Notes: generated by a model from the letters alone, not told the origin. Shown: positions 24,825 through 34,027, numbered from the stretch's first letter. The stretch is 41,845 nucleotides of DNA from Saprospiraceae bacterium (GCA_021298575.1 JAJTFM010000017.1:4725-46569), one strand, 5' to 3'. Translations and numbers: made by a program.

Positions 24825-26159
24825 ATGACCGCTATTCGCAAATACTGGATTGCATTGATTTTCAGCGGCTTCGCCGCATTTTCCTACGCTCAGGACCACC
24901 ACGGGCATCACGATCATGCCACTGAGCACCACGATCACGCTGCCGGGCAACCTGCAGATGCTCACGCACCCGACTCAACGGCGCAACACGACCAGGCCGG
25001 GCACGCTGACCACGGCAGCGCCTGCGGTCATTCGATCAGTGCCGAGCAGCCCTTCAACGCTGGCGATAACGCAGTTCACCACATCTCTGATGCCAACGTC
25101 ATTCATATTTTCGGAGAGACTTATCTCAACCTGCCCGCTATCCTGAAAACGGAGAAAGGCTGGCATGTTTTCTCTACCTCAGCCCTGCACCCGCACCACC
25201 ATGGTAATGGCGAGCAAGCCCACGAAGGTTTCGTACTGGTTCACGGCAGTATCATGCGTATTCAGGGTGGCGTTATGGCCGACCAGGACTACCATATAGA
25301 AGATTACACTCACCAGGAAGTTGAGGCCGGCGGTAAAAAGAAGGTTGTTTACAACGCAGTAATCAACGGACAGTGCTACCCACTCGAGGCAAAAACTACC
25401 TACGACGGCGGAATTCTGGGCGGCGGCGTTACAAGTTTCATGGATTTCAGCATCACGCGCAACGTGTTCACCATGTTGCTCACCGTAATTGTACTCTTCC
25501 TGCTCTTCCGCGCGGTAGCCGTTGCAGCTACAAAACGCAGGGGAGAGGCCCCAAAAGGTCTGCAGAACTTTATCGAGCCTTTCTATACTTTCATCCGCGA
25601 TGAAGTGGCCAAGCCGAACATCGGTCATCACTATGAGAAATATATGCCTTACCTGCTTTCGGCATTCTTCTTCATTCTGGGACTGAACCTCATTGGTCAG
25701 GTGCCATTCTTCCCGGGCAGTGCCAACGTGACGGGTAACATCTCCATCACTTTCGTGCTGGCGGTCATTACTTTCCTTATCTCAACATTCAGCGCCAACA
25801 AGCATTTCTGGGAACATACTCTCTGGATGCCCGGCGTTCCGGCAGTACTGAAAATCTTTATCCTGACTCCGATCGAGATTCTCGGCCTCTTCCTCAAGCC
25901 ATTCACACTGCTTCTTCGTCTTTTTGCCAACATTACTGCGGGCCACATCGTGATTCTGTCCTTCGTGAGCCTCATCTTCATTCTTGGCAAGTCCGGTGAG
26001 AGCACCAGTGGTTCAATCATGGGCGTGACGGCCTCCATACCGCTCACATTGTTCATGATGACACTGGAGTTGCTGGTGGCGTTCCTGCAGGCCTTCATTT
26101 TCACCATGCTGAGTGCTACCTACATCGGCACGGCAATCGAAGAGCCGCATCATCACTAA
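24825..26159 (+). CDS. atpB: ATP synthase F0 subunit a with signal peptide and His-rich extension
   Basis: 444 residues from the ATG that opens a signal peptide (MTAIRKYWIALIFSGFAAFS, cleavage near SYA-Q); the upstream in-frame codons overlap the promoter. Residues 25-69 are a His-rich linker with 13 His in 45 positions, followed by a Bacteroidota-typical extension (HISDANVIHIFGETYLN). The membrane part starts near residue 205 and contains five to six helices. The essential arginine of the proton path is in LLLRLFANITAGHIV, and the last helices end ATYIGTAIEEPHHH. Together with the c-ring it forms the proton half-channels. No atpI/atpZ gene precedes it. It is the first gene of the operon. Confidence 0.95.
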   Translation: MTAIRKYWIALIFSGFAAFSYAQDHHGHHDHATEHHDHAAGQPADAHAPDSTAQHDQAGHADHGSACGHSISAEQPFNAGDNAVHHISDANVIHIFGETYLNLPAILKTEKGWHVFSTSALHPHHHGNGEQAHEGFVLVHGSIMRIQGGVMADQDYHIEDYTHQEVEAGGKKKVVYNAVINGQCYPLEAKTTYDGGILGGGVTSFMDFSITRNVFTMLLTVIVLFLLFRAVAVAATKRRGEAPKGLQNFIEPFYTFIRDEVAKPNIGHHYEKYMPYLLSAFFFILGLNLIGQVPFFPGSANVTGNISITFVLAVITFLISTFSANKHFWEHTLWMPGVPAVLKIFILTPIEILGLFLKPFTLLLRLFANITAGHIVILSFVSLIFILGKSGESTSGSIMGVTASIPLTLFMMTLELLVAFLQAFIFTMLSATYIGTAIEEPHHH

Positions 26160-26163
26160 TTAA

Positions 26164-26415
<252 letters not shown>

Positions 26416-26427
26416 GAAATGCACAAC

Positions 26428-26470
26428 CGGGTTGCGTGAGCAACGATTGGTTCGTTCTGCAACCCGTTTT
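26428..26470 (+). terminator. Terminator-like hairpin between atpE and atpF
   Basis: Arms CGGGTTGC (26428-26435) and GCAACCCG (26459-26466) are followed by TTTT. The 23-nt loop contains a second small pairing (AACGA...TCGTT). The T-tract is short, so partial termination or an mRNA-stability element is more likely than a full stop, since atpF to atpG have no obvious promoter of their own. Confidence 0.55.
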
Positions 26471-26532
26471 CAGAATTCTCCTGTTGGGCTTCCAACATCA
26501 ACCATAACCATCATTCACACATACTTCGAAAG

Positions 26533-27045
26533 ATGTTATTTCTGGCAGATTTCAACGTACTCAAGCCCGAACCAGGGCTTTTGATCTGGACGACCATCAT
26601 ATTCCTGCTTTTCTGGTTTCTGATGAGTCGTTTCGCCTTCAAGCCGATTGGCGCTGCTCTCAAACAGCGTGAAAACGATATTCAGAGCGCACTCAACGAG
26701 GCCAAAATGGCACGGGAGGAAATGTCCAACCTTCAGGCAGAAAACGAGAAGTTGCTGGCTCAGGCCCGCGAAGAGCGCTCGGCTATCCTGAAAGAGGCCA
26801 AAGATGCTAAAGACGAAATCATAGCAGAGGCCAAGGAACGCGCAAACGCTGAATACAAGCGCAAGGTGGAAAGTGCCCTGCAGGATATCGAAAACCAGAA
26901 AATGGCTGCACTGGTGTCTCTCAAAAACGAAGTCGGCAGCATGGCTGTCGAAATCGCTGAAAAGATTCTTCGTAGAGAACTGGCCAACAAGGTTGAGCAG
27001 GAAAGCTATGCCAAGTCTCTGACCGATAACATCAAAATGAACTGA
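26533..27045 (+). CDS. atpF: ATP synthase F0 subunit b
   Basis: 170 residues. One N-terminal membrane helix (~17-34: LLIWTTIIFLLFWFLM) is followed by a long charged coiled-coil (KQRENDIQSALNEAKMAREE and onward) that forms the peripheral stalk, and a C-terminal VAEKILRRELANKVEQ-type segment that contacts the delta subunit. The pattern and length are those of a complete b subunit. It lies 10 nt before atpH. Confidence 0.94.
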   Translation: MLFLADFNVLKPEPGLLIWTTIIFLLFWFLMSRFAFKPIGAALKQRENDIQSALNEAKMAREEMSNLQAENEKLLAQAREERSAILKEAKDAKDEIIAEAKERANAEYKRKVESALQDIENQKMAALVSLKNEVGSMAVEIAEKILRRELANKVEQESYAKSLTDNIKMN

Positions 27046-27054
27046 TAGTTACCC

Positions 27055-27618
27055 ATGAGCATAATCAGAATCGCCACGCGATACGCCAAGTCGCTGATGG
27101 ATCTTTCCATCGAGCAAGGGAAGCTGGAGCAAATCAGCGCCGATATGCGCATGCTCCATGAGGCTGTCACGGGTAGCCGCGAGTTCCATAATATGCTGAA
27201 AAGCCCGATCATTCACGCCGACAAGAAGAATGCTGTTATGGCCGCTCTCTTCAAAGGCAAGGTTGACGCGCTCACGATTGCCTATCTCGAACTGTTGGTA
27301 AACAAGGGCCGTGAGCCCTATCTGCCCGAAATTACCGCCGAGTTCGTGCGTCAGCACAAGGCAATGCAGCATATCACAACCGTAACTGTCACAACTGCCG
27401 TTGAAATGAGCGACTCCGTACTGGCCGAACTCAAAGAGCAACTGTTGGCAAGTGGTGCCACCACCGAAAAACTGGATGTCGTCACAAAAGTGGACCCCGA
27501 ACTGATCGGCGGATTTGTTCTCGAATTCGACCAAAAACGCTACGATGCTTCCGTAGCCAACAAACTCGATGTTCTGAGGAACAACTTCACAAAGAATTTT
27601 TACATCAAGGAATTTTAA
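27055..27618 (+). CDS. atpH: ATP synthase F1 subunit delta
   Basis: 187 residues. OSCP/delta family: an N-terminal helical bundle (RIATRYAKSLMDLSIEQGKL, FHNMLKSPIIHADKKNAVM) binds the alpha N-termini at the top of F1. The C-terminal block VVTKVDPELIGGFVLEFDQK then VANKLDVLRNNF is the family signature. It connects F1 to the b stalk. Its binding site on alpha is the N-terminal peptide, which is the part affected by the lesion in the next gene. The gap to atpA is 13 nt. Confidence 0.94.
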   Translation: MSIIRIATRYAKSLMDLSIEQGKLEQISADMRMLHEAVTGSREFHNMLKSPIIHADKKNAVMAALFKGKVDALTIAYLELLVNKGREPYLPEITAEFVRQHKAMQHITTVTVTTAVEMSDSVLAELKEQLLASGATTEKLDVVTKVDPELIGGFVLEFDQKRYDASVANKLDVLRNNFTKNFYIKEF

Positions 27619-27631
27619 ATAACACAACAAT

Positions 27632-29132
27632 ATGGCAGACGTCAGACCGGAAGAAATCTCCGCGATATTGAAACAGCAACTGGCCGGCTTCGGAGCAGAC
27701 ACCAATCTGGAGGAAGTTGGCACCGTGCTGCAGGTGGGCGAACCTCGAAGAAGATAACGTCGGTGCCGTTCTCATGGGCGCGTCCGATGGTATCCGCGAA
27801 GGCTCTATCGTGAAGCGCACGGGCAAAATCGCCTCTATCGAGGTAGGTGAAGGCTTCGTTGGCCGCGTTGTGAATACGCTCGGTCAGCCAATTGACGGCA
27901 AAGGCCCCATCACCGGCGCAAAGTACGAAATGCCCCTCGAGCGCAAAGCTCCGGGTGTTATCTATCGCCAGCCCGTAAATGAACCTCTCCAGACGGGTGT
28001 CAAGGCGATTGACTCCATGATCCCAATCGGCCGCGGTCAGCGTGAGCTTATCATCGGCGACCGTCAGGTGGGCAAAACAGCCATCGCGATTGACACAATC
28101 ATCAATCAGAAGGAGTTCTTCGATCGCGGCGAACCGGTTTACTGCATCTATGTAGCCTGCGGACAAAAGGCTTCCACGGTTGCTTCTGTGGCGCGCACAC
28201 TTGAAGAGTACGGCGCTATGTCTTACACCACGATTGTATCTTCCTCAGCCTCCGATCCGGCACCTCTGCAGTTCTATGCTCCGTTCGCCGGCGCAGCAAT
28301 CGGTGAGTTCTTTCGCGATACTGGCCGCCCGGCACTCATCATTTATGATGACCTCTCCAAGCAGGCTGTGGCCTACCGCGAGGCTTCTCTGCTGCTCCGC
28401 CGCCCTCCGGGCCGCGAAGCTTATCCGGGTGACGTGTTCTACCTGCACAGCCGCCTCCTCGAGCGCGCTGCCAAAGTCATCAATAACGATGAAATCGCAC
28501 GTTCTATGAATAACGTGCCCGAGAGCCTGCTGAAAGCCGGCCTCGTAAAGGGCGGCGGCTCTCTGACAGCTCTCCCAATCATCGAAACACAGGCAGGTGA
28601 CGTATCTGCCTATATCCCGACAAACGTGATTTCGATCACCGACGGTCAGATATTCCTCGAGTCCAACCTCTTCAACGCGGGTGTTCGTCCCGCCATTAAC
28701 GTGGGTATCTCTGTAAGCCGCGTGGGTGGTAACGCACAGATCAAGTCCATGAAGAAGGTGTCCGGTACCCTGAAACTCGACCAGGCTCAGTACCGCGAAC
28801 TGGAGGCATTCTCAAAATTCGGTTCCGACCTCGATGCTGCTACCCAGGCAGTACTGGCTAAAGGTTCCCGTAACGTGGAAATCCTCAAGCAGCCGCAATA
28901 CAGCCCGGTTCCTGTGGAAAAACAGGTCGCAATCATTTACCTCGGTACCAATAACCTGCTCCGCGATGTGCCCCTCGACAAGGTGCGCGAATTCGAAGAA
29001 CTTTTCCTCGAGCGAATGGAAGCCAAACTTCCTGAAGTGCTCGAAGAGTTCCGCAAGGGCAAACTGGAAGACGCCAGCCTGGCTAAAATGAAGGACCTGG
29101 CTGCTGATCTCGCCGGACAATACAAAAAGTAA
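27632..29132 (+). CDS. atpA: ATP synthase F1 subunit alpha, reading frame broken by an N-terminal deletion
   Basis: The natural ATG at 27632 starts [20 protein letters not shown] and reads to VGTVLQVG, then meets TAA at 27755. Immediately at 27741 the normal downstream sequence resumes in another frame ([20 protein letters not shown]). In AtpA proteins these two blocks are separated by 29 conserved residues (DGIxRVxGL...NGxxxxxL), which are absent here. About 86 nt therefore appear to be missing, shifting the frame. The rest is intact: Walker [37 protein letters not shown] and a normal C-terminus. The only early start in the second frame is a TTG at 27717. The lost part belongs to the N-terminal beta-barrel crown, so functional F1 assembly is unlikely if the sequence is real; a sequencing or assembly error is a serious alternative. 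Confidence 0.9.
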
Positions 29133-29145
29133 TAATGTTGCTGAA

Positions 29146-29203
29146 AACGGAAGAGGAGTGATGCGCCAACGGAATTAACCCGAATGCATCATTCCTCCGC
29201 CGT
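29146..29203 (+). other. Intercistronic hairpin between atpA and atpG
   Basis: Arms GAGGAGTGATGC (29153-29164) and GCATCATTCCTC (29186-29197) pair over 12 bp with one G-U wobble. A short ACGG/CCGT pair extends the stem with a bulge. There is no T-tract, so it looks like an RNA stability or processing element rather than a terminator. It fills the 127-nt gap. Confidence 0.5.
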
Positions 29204-29259
29204 CTGCAGTTGCGTTGTTTCCAACAAATATTCATCACCTATCATTTACCACTCAGATA

Positions 29260-30153
29260 ATGGCTGGCGGTTTAAAAGAAGTTCGCGAACGGATCAAGTC
29301 GGTTATCAACACGCAGCAAATCACGAAGGCCATGAAAATGGTTTCAGCTGCCAAACTGCGCAGGGCTCAGCAGAATATTCAGCAGGTACGCCCTTACGCA
29401 GATCGTCTTAACCGTATGCTTTCCAACATCCTGTCTAACCTCGACGGAGATGCAAGCACGAGCTTTGGCAAAAGCAGGGAGGTGAAAAATACGCTTTTGG
29501 TGGTCATGACTTCCAATCGCGGCCTCTGCGGTGCCTTCAATGCGAATATCTGCAAGGAAACTGCAGCTCTTATTCGCGAAAAATATGCTCAACAGCAGCG
29601 CACTGGCAACCTTACTGTCCTTTTTATCGGTAAAAAAGGATATGACTGGTTCCGTCGCCGTTACAAGGATATCAATTTTATTACCGACTTTATACCGGTA
29701 TATGATCATTCCGACTACGAAAACGTGAGCTCTGTGGCACGCAAACTGATGGACGAATTTTCAACAGGGAAGTACGATGCCATAGAAGTGGTTTACGGCC
29801 GCTTCAAAAACGCCGCAACTACATTCCCCACTGTCGAACAATGGCTGCCAGTACCCAAAATGGAATCACCAGCCGGTACCAAACAGAAGAAAGCAGATTA
29901 TATCTTTGAACCCGACCAGCAGCAGTTGCTCGAACATCTGGTTCCAAGTATTCTCCAACTCTCTTTCCACAAATGCCTGCTCGATACACTGGCTTCCGAA
30001 CATGGCTCCCGAATGACAGCCATGGACAAGGCAACAGAAAACGCTGAAGAACTTCTCAAGGCACTGCGTATCAACTACAACAAGGCCCGTCAGGAAGCTA
30101 TCACCAAGGAGCTCGGTGAAATTGTCGGCGGCGCAGCAGCACTCGAAGGGTAA
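29260..30153 (+). CDS. atpG: ATP synthase F1 subunit gamma
   Basis: 297 residues from the ATG giving MAGGLKEVRERIKSVINTQQ, the conserved start of the rotor shaft; the upstream in-frame codons are non-ATG leader. The two coiled-coil arms are present: ITKAMKMVSAAKLRRAQ at the N-terminus and a C-terminal RMTAMDKATENAEELLKAL, NKARQEAITKELGEIVGGAAAL. The middle SNRGLCGAFNANI motif is the family signature. It couples c-ring rotation to catalysis. It is the last gene of the cluster and is followed by a strong terminator; atpD (beta) and atpC (epsilon) are absent from the window. Confidence 0.96.
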   Translation: MAGGLKEVRERIKSVINTQQITKAMKMVSAAKLRRAQQNIQQVRPYADRLNRMLSNILSNLDGDASTSFGKSREVKNTLLVVMTSNRGLCGAFNANICKETAALIREKYAQQQRTGNLTVLFIGKKGYDWFRRRYKDINFITDFIPVYDHSDYENVSSVARKLMDEFSTGKYDAIEVVYGRFKNAATTFPTVEQWLPVPKMESPAGTKQKKADYIFEPDQQQLLEHLVPSILQLSFHKCLLDTLASEHGSRMTAMDKATENAEELLKALRINYNKARQEAITKELGEIVGGAAALEG

Positions 30154-30186
30154 AATTCTTCCCGATGGGTTCACTCATCAATATAC

Positions 30187-30225
30187 AAATCCCTTCGCAG
30201 CTATCAGGCAGCGAAGGGATTTTTT
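30187..30225 (+). terminator. Intrinsic terminator of the atp operon
   Basis: Arms AATCCCTTCGC (30188-30198) and GCGAAGGGATT (30211-30221) pair perfectly around a 12-nt loop and run into TTTTTT (30220-30225). It starts 34 nt after the atpG stop. Confidence 0.92.
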
Positions 30226-30313
30226 GTTGACCGGACTGCAATATCAACTCCCGGATACTCGTTCCCTTCCGGATGTGATTTTTCCTAACCTGTTTCCCCC
30301 AAACCCGGTAATC

Positions 30314-31123
30314 ATGCAATTCTGTAAATATCAGGGCGCTGGCAATGATTTTGTACTCCTCGACCAGCGTACACACCGGTGGATTTCCCGCGATGATACT
30401 GACCTGATCGCACTCCTGTGCGACAGAAGGTACGGAATAGGTGCCGATGGCCTTATACTGCTGCAGTCAGTCGAAGGACATGACTTTGAAATGATCTACT
30501 TTAACTCTGATGGCAGGGAAAGTACACTCTGCGGAAATGGTGGCAGATGTATCGCTGTTTTCGCACGCGATATTGGCGCAACGGGGAATGAATGCCGCTT
30601 TCTTGCCATAGATGGCCCCCATGAAGCAATCATCACCGCAGGAGATGTCAGAAAACCTTCGGAGGTGTCGCTCAAAATGGCCGATGTGAGACATGTAACT
30701 CAGGAGGGCAACTCATTCATCCTGAACACCGGATCCCCACATTTTGTACGCTTCGACTCCTCAGTGGATACAGCAGATATGGTTGCTGAGGGCAGGGCAG
30801 TGCGTTACTCTCAGCGCTTCCGTACGGAAGGTATCAATGTCAACCTTGTCAGTCTGGTAAATGGCAATCCTGATCAACTCAAAATCAGGACTTATGAACG
30901 CGGAGTGGAAGATGAAACACTCGCTTGTGGAACAGGAGTAACGGCAGCAGCTATTGCATTTCACCAGTACCGTGACCTGCAGCCCGGATCATATCACCTG
31001 CCTGTGCAGGCACTTGGAGGCAATCTGTCGGTCCGATTCAAGGCTCACTCCGACGGTTCATTTACCGATATCTGGCTCTGTGGTCCGGCTACTTATGTAT
31101 TTGAAGGCAAAATTCAGATATGA
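30314..31123 (+). CDS. dapF: Diaminopimelate epimerase
   Basis: 269 residues from the ATG giving MQFCKYQGAGNDFVLLDQ, the usual DapF start. It interconverts LL- and meso-diaminopimelate, supplying peptidoglycan and lysine. The two catalytic cysteines are C73 (STLCGNGGRCIAVFA) and C205 (ETLACGTGVTAAAIA). The substrate-contacting stretches FNSDGRES and YERGVEDETLACG are present. The start lies 89 nt after the atp terminator; I see no clear TAnnTTTG box in that space. It converges with a small exported-protein gene with 6 nt between stops. Confidence 0.96.
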   Translation: MQFCKYQGAGNDFVLLDQRTHRWISRDDTDLIALLCDRRYGIGADGLILLQSVEGHDFEMIYFNSDGRESTLCGNGGRCIAVFARDIGATGNECRFLAIDGPHEAIITAGDVRKPSEVSLKMADVRHVTQEGNSFILNTGSPHFVRFDSSVDTADMVAEGRAVRYSQRFRTEGINVNLVSLVNGNPDQLKIRTYERGVEDETLACGTGVTAAAIAFHQYRDLQPGSYHLPVQALGGNLSVRFKAHSDGSFTDIWLCGPATYVFEGKIQI

Positions 31124-31129
31124 ATGCAA

Positions 31130-31639
31130 TCACTGGCATTTCAGTCCTATGGGTCCGGCCTTTATTTCATTGCTGATGTTTCCGGCCCGGTCTCTGATCT
31201 GTATAAAGTAGTACAGGGTGTCGTACTGAAATGAAGGCGGCACATTGTCACAGGCAAGTTTAATACCCTCGGGTGTTTCAAAAATACAACAACTCGTGGG
31301 TATCACAATGGAAATCTGGCCGGAAATACCATTGCCAGCTCCCTGCGGATCCACATAGGGGAGTTTGTATCTGAACTTGACGAATGAATCCCTGTTATCT
31401 TTTACGAAAACACTTGTTGTCGTATCAGATTTCGGGTAGCCCAAATCGCCATCGCCATCAGTATAGGAGAATGAAATGGTAACACTGTCACCCTTGGAAC
31501 TTCCCTGCTGCATGACAGTCTTCGACAAGCCCGTGAAACTGATCTCGGGTGTGTCAGGATAATCGGGCGGTTTTATACAAAACTGTGCCGCAAATGCGAA
31601 CATGGTCGTAATTGCAAATAAAATCAAGTGCCTTTTCAT
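31130..31639 (-). CDS. Small exported Bacteroidota protein, possible lipoprotein
   Basis: 169 residues from the Met giving MKRHLILFAITTMFAFAAQF; earlier in-frame Met codons (up to 31666) overlap a promoter-like TATTTTTG. The N-terminus is a signal sequence, and the Cys after FAAQF could be a lipobox Cys, though the motif is weak. The mature part begins IKPPDYPDTPEISFTGLS and contains SFSYTDGDGDLGYP, a pattern I recognise from hypothetical Bacteroidota envelope proteins. Two further Cys pairs (SCC, KLACDN) and a C-terminal IRDRAGNISNEIKAGPI follow. No enzymatic motif is visible and the function is unknown. Confidence 0.72.
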   Translation of the reverse strand: MKRHLILFAITTMFAFAAQFCIKPPDYPDTPEISFTGLSKTVMQQGSSKGDSVTISFSYTDGDGDLGYPKSDTTTSVFVKDNRDSFVKFRYKLPYVDPQGAGNGISGQISIVIPTSCCIFETPEGIKLACDNVPPSFQYDTLYYFIQIRDRAGNISNEIKAGPIGLKCQ

Positions 31640-31723
31640 ACCCCAAAAATACATCATTAAACGCATTCAACCTGTGAAAATTGTATTCCCCGGTTTTCCG
31701 CCAACTTTAAACCAGACGCGAAA

Positions 31724-32692
31724 ATGCAAACACTTCTCAGGAATGAAATACTGAAAAAAATTGCAACCCCGGGGTCGACCAACGAGGCTATTAACAGCCT
31801 TTTCAGATACCAGTGTGCCAATAACGCACTATATGGCCGTTTTGTGGAGCTACTGGGAGAAAAAGAAATATATCCTTTTCTTCCCGTCTCGTTCTTCAAG
31901 TCGCATGAAATCAAATCGGGTAACTGGTCTGCAGAAACCTGGTTTGAAAGCAGCGGAACTACCGGCCAGACAAGTTCAAAACATCTGGTAAGAGATATAA
32001 ACTGGTATCTGACAAATGCCGAACAAGGCTTTTCCCGATTTTATGGCAATCCGCGCAACTGGTGCATACTCGGACTGTTGCCAAATTATCTGGAACGTGG
32101 CCACTCTTCGCTGGTGGCAATGGTAAATCACTTCACAGGGCTGTCAGAATATCCGGAGAGTGGTTTCTTTCTCCACGATTTTGAAAGACTTCAGGATACG
32201 TTGCTCCGGTGTCGTACGGCACGAATACCTGTACTGCTTTTGGGTGTCACCTACGCACTGCTCGACTTTGCCGAAAGATTTCCGATGGATCTTCGGGGGG
32301 TGACAATCATGGAGACGGGCGGAATGAAGGGTCGCAGAAAGGAAATGACCCGAACGGAGGTTCACCAGGTGCTGATGGAGGCTTTTGGTGTTGATTGTAT
32401 CCATTCTGAATACGGAATGACCGAGCTGTTTTCACAGGCTTATGCAAGAGGTGGCACTATTTTTGCCCCGTCGGATACTATGAAAGTGGTAGCTACAGAA
32501 ATAAATGATCCGTTCTGTACCGTACAGCCCGGTAAAACAGGCGTACTGAACATAATTGATCTGGCTAATCTCGATACTGTCAGTTTTATACAAACAGAAG
32601 ATATCGGAAGGGTTCACCCCGACGGTTCCTTTGAGGTACTCGGCAGGCTCGATGCCGCCGAATTGCGTGGTTGTAACCTGATGGTTGAATAA
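31724..32692 (+). CDS. LuxE-like acyl-protein synthetase/adenylating enzyme
   Basis: 322 residues. The ANL-superfamily phosphate-binding loop ESSGTTGQTSSKHLVRD (~residue 75) and the later blocks IMETGGMKGRRKEMTRTEVH and IHSEYGMTELFSQAY resemble LuxE and related proteins that activate a carboxylate as an acyl-adenylate and transfer it to a protein thiol. The C-terminal QTEDIGRVHPDGSFEVLGR is the A8-like hinge block, so the enzyme seems complete although shorter than acyl-CoA ligases. The substrate is unknown; no luciferase or reductase genes are nearby. hutI starts 14 nt downstream, so the two are probably cotranscribed. Confidence 0.82.
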   Translation: MQTLLRNEILKKIATPGSTNEAINSLFRYQCANNALYGRFVELLGEKEIYPFLPVSFFKSHEIKSGNWSAETWFESSGTTGQTSSKHLVRDINWYLTNAEQGFSRFYGNPRNWCILGLLPNYLERGHSSLVAMVNHFTGLSEYPESGFFLHDFERLQDTLLRCRTARIPVLLLGVTYALLDFAERFPMDLRGVTIMETGGMKGRRKEMTRTEVHQVLMEAFGVDCIHSEYGMTELFSQAYARGGTIFAPSDTMKVVATEINDPFCTVQPGKTGVLNIIDLANLDTVSFIQTEDIGRVHPDGSFEVLGRLDAAELRGCNLMVE

Positions 32693-32706
32693 CTTGAACC
32701 TGTTTT

Positions 32707-33942
32707 ATGTCATCATTGCTTATCCGGAATATCCGGACGCTTGTTTCGGCAAGCCATGCTCCCCGACACATTGTCAGAGGAGCTGAAATGGCCGATCTTC
32801 CAGCTATTGACGATGCCTGGCTCCTGTCTGAAAATGGCAGAATTATTGCGTTTGGTAATATGACCGATTGCCCCGAACGAGCTGATACTGTTCTGGATGC
32901 CACCGACAGATTCGTTTTGCCGGCCTGGTGCGACTCACATACGCATATTGTTTTCGCAGCTACCAGAGAAGAAGAGTTTGTTGACCGTATTCGCGGATTG
33001 TCTTATGAAGAGATCGCACGCCGGGGAGGGGGGATTCTGAACTCTGCCAGAAAAATGCAGGCAGCATCCGAAGAAGATCTGCTCGCAGGAGCCCGCGCCC
33101 GCCTGCGTGAAGTAATCGGTATGGGTACCGGTGCCATCGAAATAAAGAGCGGGTACGGCCTGACGCTCGAAAGTGAATTAAAAATGCTGCATGTGATACG
33201 CAAACTCAAGGAGGAGAGCCCGATACCGGTGAAAGCCACTTTTCTGGGAGCCCATGCAGTTCCGTTAGAATACAAAGACCGAAGAGAGGACTATATTTCG
33301 CTGATTATCAATGAAATGCTGCCAGTAGTTGCCGGTGAGGGTCTGGCAGAATATTGTGATGTATTTTGCGATAAAGGCTTTTTTACACCCGGTGAAACAG
33401 ACAAAATCCTAAAATCAGCATCAGTTTACGGGCTAAAAGCCCGGATTCACGCCAACGAGCTGGGTATTACGGGTGGGGTACAGGTTGGGGTTGCCAACAA
33501 TGCGCTGTCAGTTGATCATCTGGAGTACACCGGCGATGAAGAAATAGAAGCACTGCTGAATAGCAGTACCATTCCTACGCTGCTGCCCAACTGTGCCTTT
33601 TTTCTGGGCATACCTTATCCCAATGCACGCGCAATGATAGATGCCGGCTTACCCGTAGCACTGGCCTCCGATTTTAACCCTGGCTCCGCTCCGTCGGGTA
33701 ATATGCCTTTCGTGATTTCGCTGGCTTGTATCAGGATGAAAATGTTGCCCGAAGAGGCCATTAATGCAGCTACTATAAACGGTGCCCGGGCGATGGAACT
33801 GGAAAACGAAGTGGGATCTGTAGCTGTTGGCAAGCGTGCAAATCTGATGATTTCCCGCCCGATGAACAGTCTGGCCGTCTTGCCTTACCACTTCGGGAGT
33901 CAAATTGCTGAAAAAGTGATTATTAACGGACAGGTAGTTTAA
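32707..33942 (+). CDS. hutI: Imidazolonepropionase
   Basis: 411 residues, normal HutI length. It hydrolyses 4-imidazolone-5-propanoate to N-formimino-L-glutamate in histidine breakdown. The amidohydrolase metal site is readable: HTHIVFAATREEEF (first His pair), FLGAHAVP and ARIHANELG (later His), and the metal Asp in ALASDFNPGSAPS. The substrate-binding blocks GTGAIEIKSGYGLTLESEL and RRGGGILNSARKM fit as well. No other hut gene is in the window. The role of the LuxE-like upstream neighbour in this pathway is not obvious. Confidence 0.95.
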   Translation: MSSLLIRNIRTLVSASHAPRHIVRGAEMADLPAIDDAWLLSENGRIIAFGNMTDCPERADTVLDATDRFVLPAWCDSHTHIVFAATREEEFVDRIRGLSYEEIARRGGGILNSARKMQAASEEDLLAGARARLREVIGMGTGAIEIKSGYGLTLESELKMLHVIRKLKEESPIPVKATFLGAHAVPLEYKDRREDYISLIINEMLPVVAGEGLAEYCDVFCDKGFFTPGETDKILKSASVYGLKARIHANELGITGGVQVGVANNALSVDHLEYTGDEEIEALLNSSTIPTLLPNCAFFLGIPYPNARAMIDAGLPVALASDFNPGSAPSGNMPFVISLACIRMKMLPEEAINAATINGARAMELENEVGSVAVGKRANLMISRPMNSLAVLPYHFGSQIAEKVIINGQVV

Positions 33943-34027
33943 GAATGAACAGCCTGTCCCGACAATAAAAATAAACTGTCAGTCGTTAGTCAAAACTCTC
34001 TCCTGATTTTGTTAACAAGCAAAATTG

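Noticed and set aside
27717-29132. atpA read as an intact gene starting at TTG 27717
   Set aside because: The first nine residues (MAPCCRWAN) are unlike any AtpA and arise from the shifted frame; the real ATG and N-terminus are at 27632 in another frame.
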